From the NCBI RefSeq assembly GCF_008365405.1, contig NZ_QOKV01000003.1, forward strand, positions 307,177-371,176: a DNA stretch of 64,000 nucleotides, written 5' to 3'. The translations under genes and the position numbers were made by a program. The DNA comes from Azospirillum brasilense (GTDB lineage: Bacteria > Pseudomonadota > Alphaproteobacteria > Azospirillales > Azospirillaceae). This document shows, one piece after another, positions 45,755 through 55,621 of this stretch. The notes under the pieces were generated by a model, which saw nothing but the letters and a program-made list of their open reading frames with translations, searched no databases and was not told where the DNA came from. Each line of letters opens with the position of its first letter. Position 1 is the stretch's first letter.

Positions 45755-46180
45755 TTACGCGCCCAGCACGCTGCGGTCGTTCTTGGCGACCAGCGCCTGG
45801 AAATAGGGGCCGAGCTTGGCGTCGTCGAGGCCGAAGGCCTGCTGGAAGCGCGCGATCAGGTCACGCTCGCCCTGTTCGGCCTCGCCGTCGGCCATGGCGC
45901 TGTCGAGCATGTTCAGCAGGATGCACAGCCGCTGCTGCTCGTTCAGGTTCGGCGTGGCGGCCGCCAGGAAGGCGTCGGGCGGGGTGCTGCGCGCGTATTT
46001 GAAGCAGCGGTCCAGCTCCTCCCGCGTGGCGCTGCGGCCCATCACCGACAGCAGGTGGCCGACCTCTTCCGGGTCCAGCTCCCCGTCCGAGCCCATGCAG
46101 TAGATCAGCGAGACGACGAGCGTCCGGCGGGGGGTGAGATCCAGCGGCGCCGATCCCTTGAACATGTCGAAAAGGCCCAT
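45755..46180 (-). CDS. TerB-like protein
   Basis: A 141-aa helical protein with the TerB pattern: LVVSLIYCMGSDGELDPEEV and LNMLDSAMADGEAEQGERDL, the repeated D-G-E acidic helices linked to metal binding. No other ter genes are nearby, so a role in tellurite resistance is not implied. It converges with the GGDEF-EAL gene, 25 bp apart. Confidence 0.8.
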   Translation of the reverse strand: MGLFDMFKGSAPLDLTPRRTLVVSLIYCMGSDGELDPEEVGHLLSVMGRSATREELDRCFKYARSTPPDAFLAAATPNLNEQQRLCILLNMLDSAMADGEAEQGERDLIARFQQAFGLDDAKLGPYFQALVAKNDRSVLGA

Positions 46181-46264
46181 GGTGTTACCTCTGTGGTCAC
46201 GAACGCCGCACATATGGGGGCGCCGGTCCGGTCCACAAGATGGGACTGCGGGACAGGGTTGCGG

Positions 46265-47056
46265 CTACATCAACCCTTGGGCTTTGAAGCTGACATGCTT
46301 GCCCTTGCCGACGATGACGTGGTCGTGGACCGCGATGCCCAGGCTGTGGGCGGCGCGCAGGATCTCCTTGGTCATCTCGATGTCGGCGCGGCTGGGGGTG
46401 GGGTCGCCGGAGGGGTGGTTGTGCACCAGGATGATGGCGCTGGCCGACAGCTCCAACGCCCGCCGCACCACCTCGCGCGGGTAGACCGGGGTGTGGTCGA
46501 CGGTGCCGGTCTGCTGCACCTCATCGGCGATCAGCTTGTTCTTGCGGTCGAGGAACAGCAGGCGGAACTGCTCCATCGGCTGGTGCGCCATGGCGGCGGT
46601 GCAGTAGTCGAGCAGCGATTGCCAGTTGGCCAGCACGGGGCGGTCCATCACCCGCTGCCGTATCCCGCGCAGCGCCGCCGCCCCGACCGCCCGCAGCGTC
46701 GCGACGGCCTTGTCGGAGGCCAGCGAGACCTCCCCCACGCAATAGCCGCGCAGGCGGGGCGGCGGGGCGTTGACGACGCTCCAGATGTCGCCGAAATCAC
46801 GGATCAGCGCCTTGGCCAGCGGCTTCACGTCGCGGCGCGGGTTTACCGCGAAGAGGATCATCTCCAGCAGTTCGTAATCCTGGAGCGCGTCCGGCCCACC
46901 GTCGAGGAAGCGGGTGTAGAGACGCTGGCGGTGGCCCTTGTGATGGGCCTCGTGATGGGCCTCCTCCACGGAGACGTCAGGGGGCGGCTCCAGCCCGGGA
47001 AGCCCCTGAGCCTCCTCCGCATCCCCCGGCCGCTTCGCGCTCTTCCGTCCCGCCAT
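46265..47056 (-). CDS. radC: RadC family JAB-domain protein
   Basis: A 263-aa protein. The C-terminal JAB/MPN metal site is [14 protein letters not shown] preceded by E in the strand before. An N-terminal helix-hairpin-helix-like half carries [20 protein letters not shown]. Named for DNA repair, though its function is doubtful. It lies upstream of the TerB gene on the same strand. Confidence 0.92.
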   Translation of the reverse strand: MAGRKSAKRPGDAEEAQGLPGLEPPPDVSVEEAHHEAHHKGHRQRLYTRFLDGGPDALQDYELLEMILFAVNPRRDVKPLAKALIRDFGDIWSVVNAPPPRLRGYCVGEVSLASDKAVATLRAVGAAALRGIRQRVMDRPVLANWQSLLDYCTAAMAHQPMEQFRLLFLDRKNKLIADEVQQTGTVDHTPVYPREVVRRALELSASAIILVHNHPSGDPTPSRADIEMTKEILRAAHSLGIAVHDHVIVGKGKHVSFKAQGLM

Positions 47057-47128
47057 CCCGACGCCACCATACGAATGTGTGCGTCGGGACTATACCTCTT
47101 TCGCGCGAAAATCACAGCCGCAGGAACA

Positions 47129-47962
47129 TCATACGGCCGCGGTCGCCTCCTCGGCCGGGACGGCGTAGGGGGGCTTGTGGAAGCCGGCGGGGGACAGGGT
47201 GAAGATCTCGCAGCCGTCCTTGGTCACGCCGATCGAATGCTCGAACTGGGCGGACAGCGACTTGTCCTTGGTCACCGCGGTCCAGCCGTCGCCGAGGATC
47301 TTCACGTCGTAGCGGCCGGCGTTGATCATCGGCTCGATGGTGAAGATCATGCCCTCGCGCAGGACGGCGCCGGTGCCGGGGTTGCCGAAATGCAGGACCG
47401 ACGGCGGCTCGTGGAAGACGCGGCCCAGCCCGTGGCCGCAAAAGTCGCGGACGACCGAATAGCGGTGGCCTTCGGCGAAGGTCTGGATGGCGTGGCCGAT
47501 GTCGCCCAGCGTGGCGCCCGGCTTCACCTGGGCGATGCCGATCATCAGCGCGTCGTAGGTGACGTCCACCAGCTTCTTCGCCTTCACGCCGACGTCGCCG
47601 CACAGATACATGCGGCTGCTGTCGCCGTACCAGCCGTCCAGGATCGGGGTGACGTCGATGTTCAGGATGTCGCCGTTCTGCAGCCGCTTGTCGCCGGGGA
47701 TGCCGTGGCAGACCACATGGTTGACGGAAATGCAGTTGGCCTTCGGGAAGCCGCGGTAGCCGAGCGGGGCCGGGACGCCGCCATGGTCGCGGATGTGCTG
47801 CTCCAGCAGCCGATCCAGCTCGCCCGTGGTGACGCCCGGCTGGACGTAGGGCGTGATGAAATCGAGCGTGGCCGCGGCCAGCCGTCCGGCCTTGCGCATG
47901 CCCTCGAAATCCTCCGGCCCATGAATCCGGATGCGATGGGAATCGAGGTCGTCGTGGTCCAA
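47129..47962 (-). CDS. map: Methionine aminopeptidase, type I
   Basis: A 277-aa pita-bread enzyme. Metal ligands are visible in GDILNIDVTPILDGWYGDSS (two Asp), DFCGHGLGRVFHEPPSV (His), MIFTIEPMIN (Glu) and the C-terminal SAQFEHSIGV (Glu). It removes the initiator Met and is essential. The radC-map-sfsA order is common in alphaproteobacteria. Confidence 0.96.
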   Translation of the reverse strand: MDHDDLDSHRIRIHGPEDFEGMRKAGRLAAATLDFITPYVQPGVTTGELDRLLEQHIRDHGGVPAPLGYRGFPKANCISVNHVVCHGIPGDKRLQNGDILNIDVTPILDGWYGDSSRMYLCGDVGVKAKKLVDVTYDALMIGIAQVKPGATLGDIGHAIQTFAEGHRYSVVRDFCGHGLGRVFHEPPSVLHFGNPGTGAVLREGMIFTIEPMINAGRYDVKILGDGWTAVTKDKSLSAQFEHSIGVTKDGCEIFTLSPAGFHKPPYAVPAEEATAAV

Positions 47963-48033
47963 GAGAGTCGTCCCTTACAGATCAGGTCCCAGGAAAACGC
48001 GCCGGCAGGCCCGGCGGCGAACAGAGAGTGCGG

Positions 48034-48777
48034 TCAATCCGTGCGGATCGGCCCATGCAGGATCGGCAAAGGCCGTTCCAACTCGATCGCCTGCGGGGTG
48101 ATCCTACAGGACCAGCACACAGCTTCCACCCCCGATTCGAGCGCGAGGCGCAATCCTGCGGCGTAGGCGGGGTCGATGTCGGCGGCGACTCGGAAGTGGG
48201 TGCAGTCGGCGCGCTGCACAAGATAGACCATGACCGCCCGCGCGCCCTGGCGGACCATCTCGGCCATCTCCACCAGATGCTTGGCGCCGCGGGCGGTCAC
48301 GCAGTCGGGGAACTCGGCGGCCCGCCCGTCGCCCCGCGCGGGGCGGCGCAGATGGACATTCTTCACCTCGACATAGGCGGGCGGCCGGGCCTCGTCCTCC
48401 AGCAGGATGTCGATGCGGGAATTGCGCCCGTACTTCACCTCGCGGCGCAGCCGGGCGTAGCCGGCCAGCTCCGGGATGGTGCCGGTGGCGATGGCGGCGG
48501 CGACCAGCCCATTGGGATGCGACGTGTTGACGCCGACGAGGCAGGGCGCGTCCGGATCGTCCAGCGCCTCGACCAACTCCAGCGTGTGGGCGAGCTTGCG
48601 CTTGGGGTTGTCCGATCGCGACAGCCAGACGGCGGAGCCGGGGGCGTCCACCCCGATCATGCTGCCCGAATTCGGCACATGGGCGGTGACCAGGGCGCCG
48701 TCGAGGTCCACGTCGGCGAGGAACCGCTTGTAGCGGCGGACGAGGCGGCCTTGCAGGAGGGGGGTGGGGAAGCGCAT
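48034..48777 (-). CDS. sfsA: Sugar fermentation stimulation protein SfsA
   Basis: A 247-aa protein, [20 protein letters not shown], with the nuclease-like core [13 protein letters not shown] and YVEVKNVHL. SfsA resembles PD-(D/E)XK nucleases; its first role was in maltose metabolism regulation. The start at 48777 is the family N-terminus. Confidence 0.93.
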   Translation of the reverse strand: MRFPTPLLQGRLVRRYKRFLADVDLDGALVTAHVPNSGSMIGVDAPGSAVWLSRSDNPKRKLAHTLELVEALDDPDAPCLVGVNTSHPNGLVAAAIATGTIPELAGYARLRREVKYGRNSRIDILLEDEARPPAYVEVKNVHLRRPARGDGRAAEFPDCVTARGAKHLVEMAEMVRQGARAVMVYLVQRADCTHFRVAADIDPAYAAGLRLALESGVEAVCWSCRITPQAIELERPLPILHGPIRTD

Positions 48778-48868
48778 CTTGGGCCCCAGGTTAAAGCGCG
48801 CCCCCGCCATCCGGCAAGCCCGCCGGTCCCGCCATCCCCGCCTCAACCGAGAACGGAGCCGACTCCGC

Positions 48869-49645
48869 ATGTCCACGTCCCCTGCCTCGCCGAACCCGAC
48901 CGCCGCCGTCCTCGTCATCGGCAACGAGATCCTGTCGGGCCGCACCAAGGACGCCAACCTGCCGCACATCGCGGAGAAGCTGGCCGGCATCGGCGTCCGC
49001 CTGCGCGAGGCCCGCGTCGTTCCGGACGTGGAGGAGGAGATCATCGCGGCGGTGGACGCCCTGCGCGGCCGCTACGGCTACGTCTTCACCACGGGCGGCA
49101 TCGGGCCGACCCACGACGACATCACCTCGGCCTGCGTTGCCAAGGCCTTCGGCGTGCCGCTGGAGCGCAACGCCGAGGCGGTGGCCCGGCTGGAGCGCCA
49201 TTACGGCGACCCGTCGAAGCTGAACGAGGCGCGGCTGCGCATGGCCAACATCCCGGCGGGGGCGTCGTTGATCGACAACCCGATCAGCGCCGCCCCGGGC
49301 TTCCGCATCGGCAACGTCTTCGTCATGGCGGGCGTGCCCAACATCATGCAGGCGATGCTCGACGGCGTCCTGCCGCAGTTGGAGGGCGGGCCGGACCTCC
49401 ACGCCCGCACCGTCGCCTGCGAACTGGCCGAGGGGCAGATCGCCGCGGATCTCGGCGCCCTGCAGGATCGCTACGCGGACTTGGAGATCGGCAGTTATCC
49501 CTATTTCCGCAACGGCTTCTTCGGCGTCAGCCTCGTGCTGCGTGGCACCGACGAAGCCCGTGTGGTGACGGCGACGGAGGAACTGGCGGGCATCGTCCTG
49601 CGCTTGGGCGGTACTCCGAACGTCACGGTGGGGACGAAAGGTTAG
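48869..49645 (+). CDS. MoCF-biosynthesis / CinA-like protein
   Basis: A 258-aa protein with the MoaB/CinA nucleotide-binding core: [20 protein letters not shown] and [20 protein letters not shown]. It ends after one domain and lacks the C-terminal CinA deamidase domain. Possible activities are molybdopterin adenylylation or ADP-ribose pyrophosphatase like CinA. GGAG lies 9 nt before the ATG. Divergent from sfsA. Confidence 0.88.
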   Translation: MSTSPASPNPTAAVLVIGNEILSGRTKDANLPHIAEKLAGIGVRLREARVVPDVEEEIIAAVDALRGRYGYVFTTGGIGPTHDDITSACVAKAFGVPLERNAEAVARLERHYGDPSKLNEARLRMANIPAGASLIDNPISAAPGFRIGNVFVMAGVPNIMQAMLDGVLPQLEGGPDLHARTVACELAEGQIAADLGALQDRYADLEIGSYPYFRNGFFGVSLVLRGTDEARVVTATEELAGIVLRLGGTPNVTVGTKG

Positions 49646-49721
49646 AGCGGTCCCTACGACGCCAAGCCATCCTTGGTCATATTGTCGCTGCGGTGGGTAA
49701 TTCTATGTTGAGGGTTATGAA

Positions 49722-49991
49722 GTGACGCTCATGAAAAGTCGTGCCATGAAACCCTTCGAAAAAGCGGCGATCCTGTTCTTGCTGAAACATCTGGCATCCG
49801 GCGTGGCCGGGGCTGTTGTTCTGGCGACGGGGCTGTTGGTTCTTGACGTCGCCAATCTGGCGACTCTGATGGGAAACAGCGATCACGGCATTATTGCCGC
49901 GATCATGCTGTATGCCAGCCTCATCCTCACCTTTGGCAGCGTGGCGATGGGCATCGGCATCATGACCCTGAACGAGGACACGCGGCCCTGA
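49722..49991 (+). CDS. Small membrane protein, hypothetical
   Basis: An 89-aa protein with two hydrophobic segments (AGAVVLATGLLVLDVANLA and IIAAIMLYASLILTFGSVAM). The start may be GTG 49722 (AGGG 7 nt upstream), ATG 49731 or ATG 49746. I do not recognise it. Its GC is lower than that of the flanking core genes. Confidence 0.55.
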   Translation: MTLMKSRAMKPFEKAAILFLLKHLASGVAGAVVLATGLLVLDVANLATLMGNSDHGIIAAIMLYASLILTFGSVAMGIGIMTLNEDTRP

Positions 49992-50043
49992 CCGGCGCTG
50001 GACGAACACCCGTCCGGATGAAAGCCGGCCGGGCCAGGGCGGC

Positions 50044-50217
50044 TCAGAACGGCCCGAAGCTATCATACGCCCAGACCAGCGCCACGATGGCGGCGACCCA
50101 GACCGCCGCGTAGGGCAGCCAAGTGGTGCGGTTGCGCCGCAAAGCCGCCGGGACGATCAGCACGGCGACCATCAGCACGCTCACGACACCAAGCCAGTTG
50201 ATCGATTCCAAACTCAT
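50044..50217 (-). CDS. 57-aa single-span membrane protein, hypothetical
   Basis: MSLESINWLGVVSVLMVAVL... has a hydrophobic N-terminal segment, a basic RRNRTTW turn and a second segment ending YDSFGPF. AAGGGAG stands directly before the ATG, which is close. No family known to me. Confidence 0.45.
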   Translation of the reverse strand: MSLESINWLGVVSVLMVAVLIVPAALRRNRTTWLPYAAVWVAAIVALVWAYDSFGPF

Positions 50218-50398
50218 CTCCCTTGAACGCCAGGGTTGCGGGGATTTTTGCGTGTCGGGCGCTTTAAACGCGCTCAATCCTTGACCAAACGCCCGCTGAT
50301 TGTCTAAGTCAATCCAGCGGAACGGTGGGCTGCATACAATGATATGCAACTCCGGCGGGCGGGGGCAACCCGTTCTCCGAGCCGATCCGCGACGGTGC

Positions 50399-50482
50399 GC
50401 GGGCGTGGCGGAATCGGTAGACGCAAAGGACTTAAAATCCTTCGCCAACGGCATGCGGGTTCGAGTCCCGCCGCCCGCACCA
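50399..50482 (+). tRNA. tRNA-Leu (UAA)
   Basis: A cloverleaf with acceptor GCGGGCG/CGCCCGC, D-arm GGCGGAATCGGTAGACGC, anticodon stem AAGGA/TCCTT with loop CTTAAAA (anticodon TAA), a short variable arm GCCAACGGC, T-arm CGGGTTCGAGTCCCG, and an encoded CCA end. Leucine tRNAs have this long class II variable arm. Confidence 0.95.
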
Positions 50483-50490
50483 TAACCCCG

Positions 50491-50518
50491 GTGATGGCAC
50501 GCCCAGTGATGGCACGCC
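50491..50518 (+). repeat. Short tandem repeat after tRNA-Leu
   Basis: GTGATGGCACGCC occurs at 50491-50503 and 50506-50518 with a CA spacer, 8 bp past the tRNA. It could be a duplication from an integration or slippage event. No integrase is nearby. Confidence 0.5.
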
Positions 50519-50671
50519 TTGGCGGCGCATGCGCCGACGGCGGCTTCGATGCAAGAGCCGTGAGGCAAACCGTCTCAGATTGAATTTCCCATTCGCCCAG
50601 CCACTTCCGGCTCTTATACTCGCATGGGTGGTGCGGGGTGGCGCGGGTGCGCCCTGTCTTGGAAGGAGGCG

Positions 50672-51295
50672 ATGGTGCGTTGGGGTTTGCTTCGTGGCGT
50701 GATGGTGTCCGGCTTGGCGACGCTTGCGGCGTCGTGCCAGACGACGGGTTACAACACGGGGGAGCGGGTGCAGCTCGATTGCGAGCGTTCGCCGATCCAG
50801 TCCAGTTGGAGCAACGTCTACACGCCGACCCGGACAAAGTGCTTTCGCGCCACGTCGGAAAGCGCAGACCTCATCAGTGTCGTTCATGCCCGGTCCTTCG
50901 AAATTCCAGGCGGCTATGCCAACGTCCTTTATCAGGACACGGGGCACAACACGTACATCGTCCAACAGACCGTGCAGGACGTTGTCCGCCAGCATGGAGA
51001 GATGTTCAAGGGCGCTTCGGGCTGGGGAGAACCGAGAACCGAAAATATCGCCGGGAATGACTATCAGATGCAGGACTTTGCCTTGCGTGGCAAGTCCTGC
51101 ACGGCGTTCCTGTTGGCCGGCCCTTTGGCGGCTTATTTCGCCGGCCATCGGAGCAGAGCGTTCGGATACGCCTGTGCCAACCGGTTGGATCGGGAACTGG
51201 TGGAACGGCTGCTGACGTCTTTCACCTACGATGTTTCCCGTGCGGAGAACGCACCGGTCAAGCCTTTGCGGTTGGAGAAGGGGAAAGGAGCCTGA
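50672..51295 (+). CDS. Hypothetical lipoprotein
   Basis: A 207-aa protein with a lipoprotein signal (MVRWGLLRGVMVSGLATLAASC, lipobox LAAS-C at residue 22). The mature part has several cysteines (LDCERS, TKCFRAT, KSCTAFL, YACANRL) that may pair in the periplasm. A possible membrane-near stretch is AFLLAGPLAAYFAGH. AAGGAGG lies 2 nt before the ATG, or 5 nt before a GTG at the next codon. I do not recognise the family. Lower GC than the core genes. Confidence 0.65.
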   Translation: MVRWGLLRGVMVSGLATLAASCQTTGYNTGERVQLDCERSPIQSSWSNVYTPTRTKCFRATSESADLISVVHARSFEIPGGYANVLYQDTGHNTYIVQQTVQDVVRQHGEMFKGASGWGEPRTENIAGNDYQMQDFALRGKSCTAFLLAGPLAAYFAGHRSRAFGYACANRLDRELVERLLTSFTYDVSRAENAPVKPLRLEKGKGA

Positions 51296-51603
51296 TGTTC
51301 CTTTCCCCGCTCGGGTCGGCGGCCTGTTCACAACGGCGGCGATCTGCGGGTGTGACGTCGCTGGTTTTGTCAAAGAAGAAAATCTTCAAGAATTGACGGC
51401 GTGAATCCTCCTCGAAAAGCATGATGACCACATGAATGACAAACCGATGTGAGATTCACTCTCAATGTCATTGAAGGGTTTAGGAAAAGCTGATGTGATT
51501 GTTCTGGCTGTTGCTTTCCAATCGGTTGCCAAGGCTCCACAAATGGGGCATGGTCATTCCAGAAACGTCGCGATTCGACAAACAAACCGCATGGAGGCAG
51601 GAC
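51296..51603 (+). other. Upstream region of bacterioferritin gene
   Basis: About 308 bp, relatively AT-rich. It holds a dyad TGAGA-N5-TCTCA (51450-51464), a possible regulator site, and GAAGA-AAA-TCTTC (51375-51387). Iron control of bfr by Fur or Irr is usual in this class, but I cannot match a consensus here. No gene is seen. Confidence 0.35.
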
Positions 51604-52080
51604 GTGAAGGGCGATCCGCAGGTCATCACCCATTTGAACAAGATCCTGACCAATGAGCTGACGGCGATCAACCAGTACTTCCTGCATGCCCGCATGCTGA
51701 AGAACTGGGGCCTGAAGCGCATTGCGCACAAGATCTACGAAGAATCCATCGACGAAATGAAGCACGCCGACAAGATGATCGAGCGCATCCTGTTCCTGGA
51801 AGGTCTTCCCAACCTTCAGGACCTGGGCAAGCTGATGATCGGTGAGGACGTGCCGGAAATGCTCGGCAACGATCTGAAGGTGGAGCACAAGGCCCGCACC
51901 GACCTGATCGACGCCATCACCCTGTGCGAGCAGGTCCGCGACTACGAGACCCGCGCGCAGCTCACCGAGCTGCTGGACGACACCGAAGAGCACATCGACT
52001 GGATCGAGACGCAGCTCGACCTGATCCAGCGCGTGGGCATCGTCGCCTACCAGCAGGAGCAGATCTACGGCGAGAGCTGA
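51604..52080 (+). CDS. bfr: Bacterioferritin
   Basis: A 158-aa ferritin-like protein, [20 protein letters not shown]. Ferroxidase residues E18, E51 and H54 are present, and the heme-binding M52 is conserved ([14 protein letters not shown]). It stores iron as a 24-mer with heme. The GTG start at 51604 has GGAGG 6 nt upstream and gives the standard 158 residues. An in-frame upstream ATG is rejected. Confidence 0.95.
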   Translation: MKGDPQVITHLNKILTNELTAINQYFLHARMLKNWGLKRIAHKIYEESIDEMKHADKMIERILFLEGLPNLQDLGKLMIGEDVPEMLGNDLKVEHKARTDLIDAITLCEQVRDYETRAQLTELLDDTEEHIDWIETQLDLIQRVGIVAYQQEQIYGES

Positions 52081-52236
52081 TCCGCTCGGGACTGATCGGA
52101 GGGGCGTGGCTTCGGGCCGCGCCCACCGACGCCTCCCCCTTTTGCGCGGGTCGGTGAGACGGGATCGGCAACGCCTTGTTAACCATGTGGCCGTAGCTTG
52201 CGGGTTTCCGCTTCAGTCTGTACGGGAACCGCCATC

Positions 52237-52494
52237 ATGCTCCCCATCACGTCCTTGCAGGTTGACGACCTGACGCCGGAGGAGACCGCCACCGTCGCGC
52301 ACGCCTATCTGGCGGCGCTGGATGAGAGCGATCTGGATCAGGGCGATCATGAAAGCGCCTTCGACCGGGCACTGGAGACGCTGCGCGGTTACCGTCCCGG
52401 CCTGCCGCTGAACGTCGCCGCGGCGGAGCTGGAATTGCTGCTGGCCTGCCTGCCGGCCGCCGTCTCCACCGCGCAGGAGCCCGCCCTGGCGTAA
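52237..52494 (+). CDS. 85-aa hypothetical protein
   Basis: MLPITSLQVDDLTPEETATV... is an acidic helical protein with no motif I know. GGGAA stands 9 nt before the ATG. It ends at a terminator shared with the convergent penicillin-binding protein gene. Confidence 0.5.
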   Translation: MLPITSLQVDDLTPEETATVAHAYLAALDESDLDQGDHESAFDRALETLRGYRPGLPLNVAAAELELLLACLPAAVSTAQEPALA

Positions 52495-52527
52495 GGCGCG
52501 CCCGGCCGTCTTCTGTTCGGTTCACGA

Positions 52528-52563
52528 AAAAGGCCCGCTCCGATTTCCCGGGGCGGGCCTTTT
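52528..52563. terminator. Bidirectional terminator
   Basis: AAAAGGCCCGC and GCGGGCCTTTT form an 11-bp stem around a 14-nt loop, with A/T runs on both sides. It serves the convergent genes ending at 52494 and 52595. Confidence 0.88.
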
Positions 52564-52594
52564 CGATTCCGGGTGCCGGCCGCTGGCCCGCCGG

Positions 52595-55500
52595 TCACAG
52601 CCCCGTTTGCGGCTTGCCGGTGTCGGCCGTCTTGGTCACGCCGGGATCGATGAGGGGCTGCAGCGCCGGGGCGATGCTCTTCAGCAGCTGGGCGGGCAGG
52701 GCGCTGGTGAAGCGGTAGTTGTCGGCCTCCGGCCCATGGACGAAGGCGGTCATGGTCCCGAAGAAGCGGTCGCCGATGTAGAAGGCGAAGGTCGCCGTCC
52801 GGTTCACCGCCCGCGACTCGATCAGGTGCCCGCCGGGGCCGTAACGGTCCAGCCGGTGGTCGCCCGTGCCGGTCTTGCCGCCGATCGGGATGACCGCTCC
52901 CGCCGAGTCCTTGAAGGAGCCCCAGACGCGCTTGGCCGTGCCGTTCTGCGCCACGTCCATCAGCGCCTTGCGCAGGGTGGCCGCGACCTCCGCCTTCATC
53001 ACGCGCTGGCCGCGCAGCTCGCCCAGGCCGACGACGGCCTCGTAGGGCGTGCCGGCGGCGAAGTGCAGCTTGCGCACGCGCACGGTCGGCTGGCGCACGC
53101 CGTCGTTCTGGATGATGCCGACCAGCTCGGCCAGGGCCGCCGGGCGGTCGGCGGAGCTGCCGATGGCGGTGGCGAAGGACGGGACGAGCGTTTCGAAGGG
53201 GTAGCCCAGCTTGCGCCACTGCTCGGTGATGCGCTGGAAGGCTTCCTCCTCCAGCCCGATGCGGATGCGGGTGTTCTGGGCCGACTGGCCCTTCTTGAAC
53301 AGCCAGCGGTAGCTCTCCTGGCGCTCCTGCACGCTGGCCTCCAGCACCTCCTGCCGCTTGGCGTCGGGGCGCTTCTGCAGGTAGGAAACCAGCCACAGCT
53401 CCAGCGGGTGGACGCGCGCCAGATAGCCGAGGTCGTTGAGCGGGAACTTGTCCGGCCCGTACTTGCCGTAGAGCGACGCGATGTCGCCGTCGTCCAGCTT
53501 GGCGTCGGGCAGGCGGGCGCGCAGGAAGGCGCCGAACTCCTTCACCCCGGCCTGCGGGCGCACGGTGCGGAAGATGACCGACAGGCGGTGCGGCATCGGG
53601 CGCGACCGGGCGGCCAGCATGTTCAGCATCGCGTCCGGCGTGTGCTTCCGGTAGCTGTTGTAGAAGCGGTTCAGGAAGTCGCTGCCTTCCTTGTCGGCGA
53701 AGCGGGCGAGGTAGGCTTGGCGGGCGGGGTGGTCGGGGTTGTGCAGGATGTCGGTGCTGTCGTCGCCGCCCTCGGACAGATAGAACTGCACGACGTCGCG
53801 CATCATGCGGATGAAGGGCAGGTTGACCGAATTGCGCAGCGACTCGGTCACGGTCAGGATGCTGCCGTTGTCCCTGGCGTTGAAGTTCACGAAGCTGTGC
53901 AGCCCGCCGCCGGTGAAGAAGGCCTCGCCGGGGTTGGCCGAATAGCGGCGCTCCATGGCGGCGTCGAGCATGGCGCTCAATCCGCGGTTGCCGGAGGTCG
54001 ACAGCCAGTTGGCGGCCCAGCGCGTCAGGTTGTCGGACGCCTCCTCCTCCACGTCGGCGAGGAAGTCCTTGGGCAGGTGGGCGTAGCGGGTGTGCAGCTC
54101 CGCCACGATCTCCAGATAGGTCGCCAGCGTGCGCAGCTTCGCCGTGGAGCCGAGGTCGAGCTTGGCGCCCTCGTTGATGTCCAGCGGCTGGTCGAGGTTG
54201 TCGGCCTGGACGCGCAGGTAGTTGGCGTCCGGCCCACGCTCGTACAGCGTGACCGAGTAGATGATCTTCGACAGGTCGCTGCCCTTGGTGTCGAGCAGCC
54301 GTTCACCGGTCAGCCCCATCTGCGCGGCGAAGGCCGGGTCGCCCAGCTTCGCCAGCACCTCGACCACCCGCTGCTGCGCCGGGGCGTCGAGCGTCGATTC
54401 GGCGGTCAGGTCGATGCGGTCGAGCTGGTAGAGGCTGGACACGCCGAGCATGGAGAGAAGCCGGGCACGGATGGCGTTGGGGGCCTTCTGCTCCACGAAA
54501 TTGGCGGTCTGGGCCTGCGGCGGGTCCTCGCGGAACTTCAGCGTCAGGCCGAGCGCCGCGTCTCGCAGCGCGGTGTCGATCACGCCCGCGCCGTGCAGAA
54601 CGCGCAGATGGCTGTCGGCCAGCCGCTCCAGCGCTTGCCGGTCCTGGATCAGGTAATGGGAGGGGCGGCGCTGGGCGAGCAGAAGGCTCAGCACCTGCTT
54701 GTAGGCCAGCGCCTTCAGCTGCAGGGCGCGGGCGTCGGCGGGCTCCTCCGACAGCACCTTCTCGGCCATGGCGAGGTCGGTGCCGAACCAGGCCCACAGC
54801 CCGTCGCCCAGCCCGTTCACCTCGCCGAAGCCGGGGCGCCCGGTCAGCGGGGTGGAGTTCAGGTAGTCGATCAGGATGCGGCGGCGGTGGGCGCCGGTGT
54901 CCTCGCCGTCCAGATAGGCGCGGGTGCTGGCCGAGATCATCTGGCGCAGCTTCTCCGTGGCGCCGCTGGTCTGGCCGTCGGGGGAATGGCGGTACTTCTC
55001 GATCTGGGTCGCCAGGGTCGAGCCGCCGGGGGAGCGCTGGCCAGGCTTGACCCATTGCACCGGCAGCATCGCCACGGCGCCGGCGAAACGGTCCCACTCC
55101 ACGGCGGGGTTGCGGCGCGGTTCGTCGGTGTTCAGCAGCTCACGGTTCTCGATGAACAGCAGTGTGGCGGCGACCAGCGGCGGCACGTCCTCGAACTTGG
55201 CGAAGACCCGCTCCGGGTAGCGGGCGGAGAACAGCGCGGTGCCGTTGCGGTCCAGCAGGGTCAGCCCGGCGCGCGTCTTCTCATGGTAGATCGGAAAGCC
55301 GCCGGCGGCCATGAACTGGTCGAGCGTCGGCGAGAGATGCGCCTGCATCTCCACCGCGTACATGTCCGAGGTCAGCGAGCGCAGATAGCCGGGCAGCCCG
55401 ACATAGCCCATCCGCTCGTTGTAGGGCCCCTGGGTGGGGTGACGCGCGACGGGGTTCGGCCCCTCGCCCAGCGTGTAGGTCATGTCCTTGGCATAGCCGG

Positions 55501-55621
55501 CGAGCAGGCGGGCCTGCAGCCGCGACGTGCGCATCTCTTCCTGCGCCAGAAGGGCGCCGCCGCCCAGCGTCGCCGCCAGCGTCACACCCCAGATCGCGCG
55601 TCGCACCCACAACCGTGTCAT
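52595..55621 (-). CDS. Class A penicillin-binding protein (transglycosylase/transpeptidase)
   Basis: A 1008-aa protein with an N-terminal anchor (VRRAIWGVTLAATLGGGALL). The glycosyltransferase-51 domain (about 160-300) shows LLFIENRELL in place of the usual EDRxF, and GGSTLATQIEKYRHSP in place of GGSTITQQ. The transpeptidase domain has SxxK as S-T-A-K (DLGSTAKLRTL), SVN (NSVNLPF) and KTG (GGKTGTGDHR). It should build and crosslink peptidoglycan in the periplasm. Both glycosyltransferase motifs are off-consensus, so the subgroup is unusual and the glycan activity less certain. Confidence 0.85.
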   Translation of the reverse strand: MTRLWVRRAIWGVTLAATLGGGALLAQEEMRTSRLQARLLAGYAKDMTYTLGEGPNPVARHPTQGPYNERMGYVGLPGYLRSLTSDMYAVEMQAHLSPTLDQFMAAGGFPIYHEKTRAGLTLLDRNGTALFSARYPERVFAKFEDVPPLVAATLLFIENRELLNTDEPRRNPAVEWDRFAGAVAMLPVQWVKPGQRSPGGSTLATQIEKYRHSPDGQTSGATEKLRQMISASTRAYLDGEDTGAHRRRILIDYLNSTPLTGRPGFGEVNGLGDGLWAWFGTDLAMAEKVLSEEPADARALQLKALAYKQVLSLLLAQRRPSHYLIQDRQALERLADSHLRVLHGAGVIDTALRDAALGLTLKFREDPPQAQTANFVEQKAPNAIRARLLSMLGVSSLYQLDRIDLTAESTLDAPAQQRVVEVLAKLGDPAFAAQMGLTGERLLDTKGSDLSKIIYSVTLYERGPDANYLRVQADNLDQPLDINEGAKLDLGSTAKLRTLATYLEIVAELHTRYAHLPKDFLADVEEEASDNLTRWAANWLSTSGNRGLSAMLDAAMERRYSANPGEAFFTGGGLHSFVNFNARDNGSILTVTESLRNSVNLPFIRMMRDVVQFYLSEGGDDSTDILHNPDHPARQAYLARFADKEGSDFLNRFYNSYRKHTPDAMLNMLAARSRPMPHRLSVIFRTVRPQAGVKEFGAFLRARLPDAKLDDGDIASLYGKYGPDKFPLNDLGYLARVHPLELWLVSYLQKRPDAKRQEVLEASVQERQESYRWLFKKGQSAQNTRIRIGLEEEAFQRITEQWRKLGYPFETLVPSFATAIGSSADRPAALAELVGIIQNDGVRQPTVRVRKLHFAAGTPYEAVVGLGELRGQRVMKAEVAATLRKALMDVAQNGTAKRVWGSFKDSAGAVIPIGGKTGTGDHRLDRYGPGGHLIESRAVNRTATFAFYIGDRFFGTMTAFVHGPEADNYRFTSALPAQLLKSIAPALQPLIDPGVTKTADTGKPQTGL

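Noticed and set aside
51604..51700. Longer bacterioferritin start at 51499
   Set aside because: The extra 35 residues have no family similarity, while GTG 51604 has a good ribosome site and gives the standard 158-aa length.
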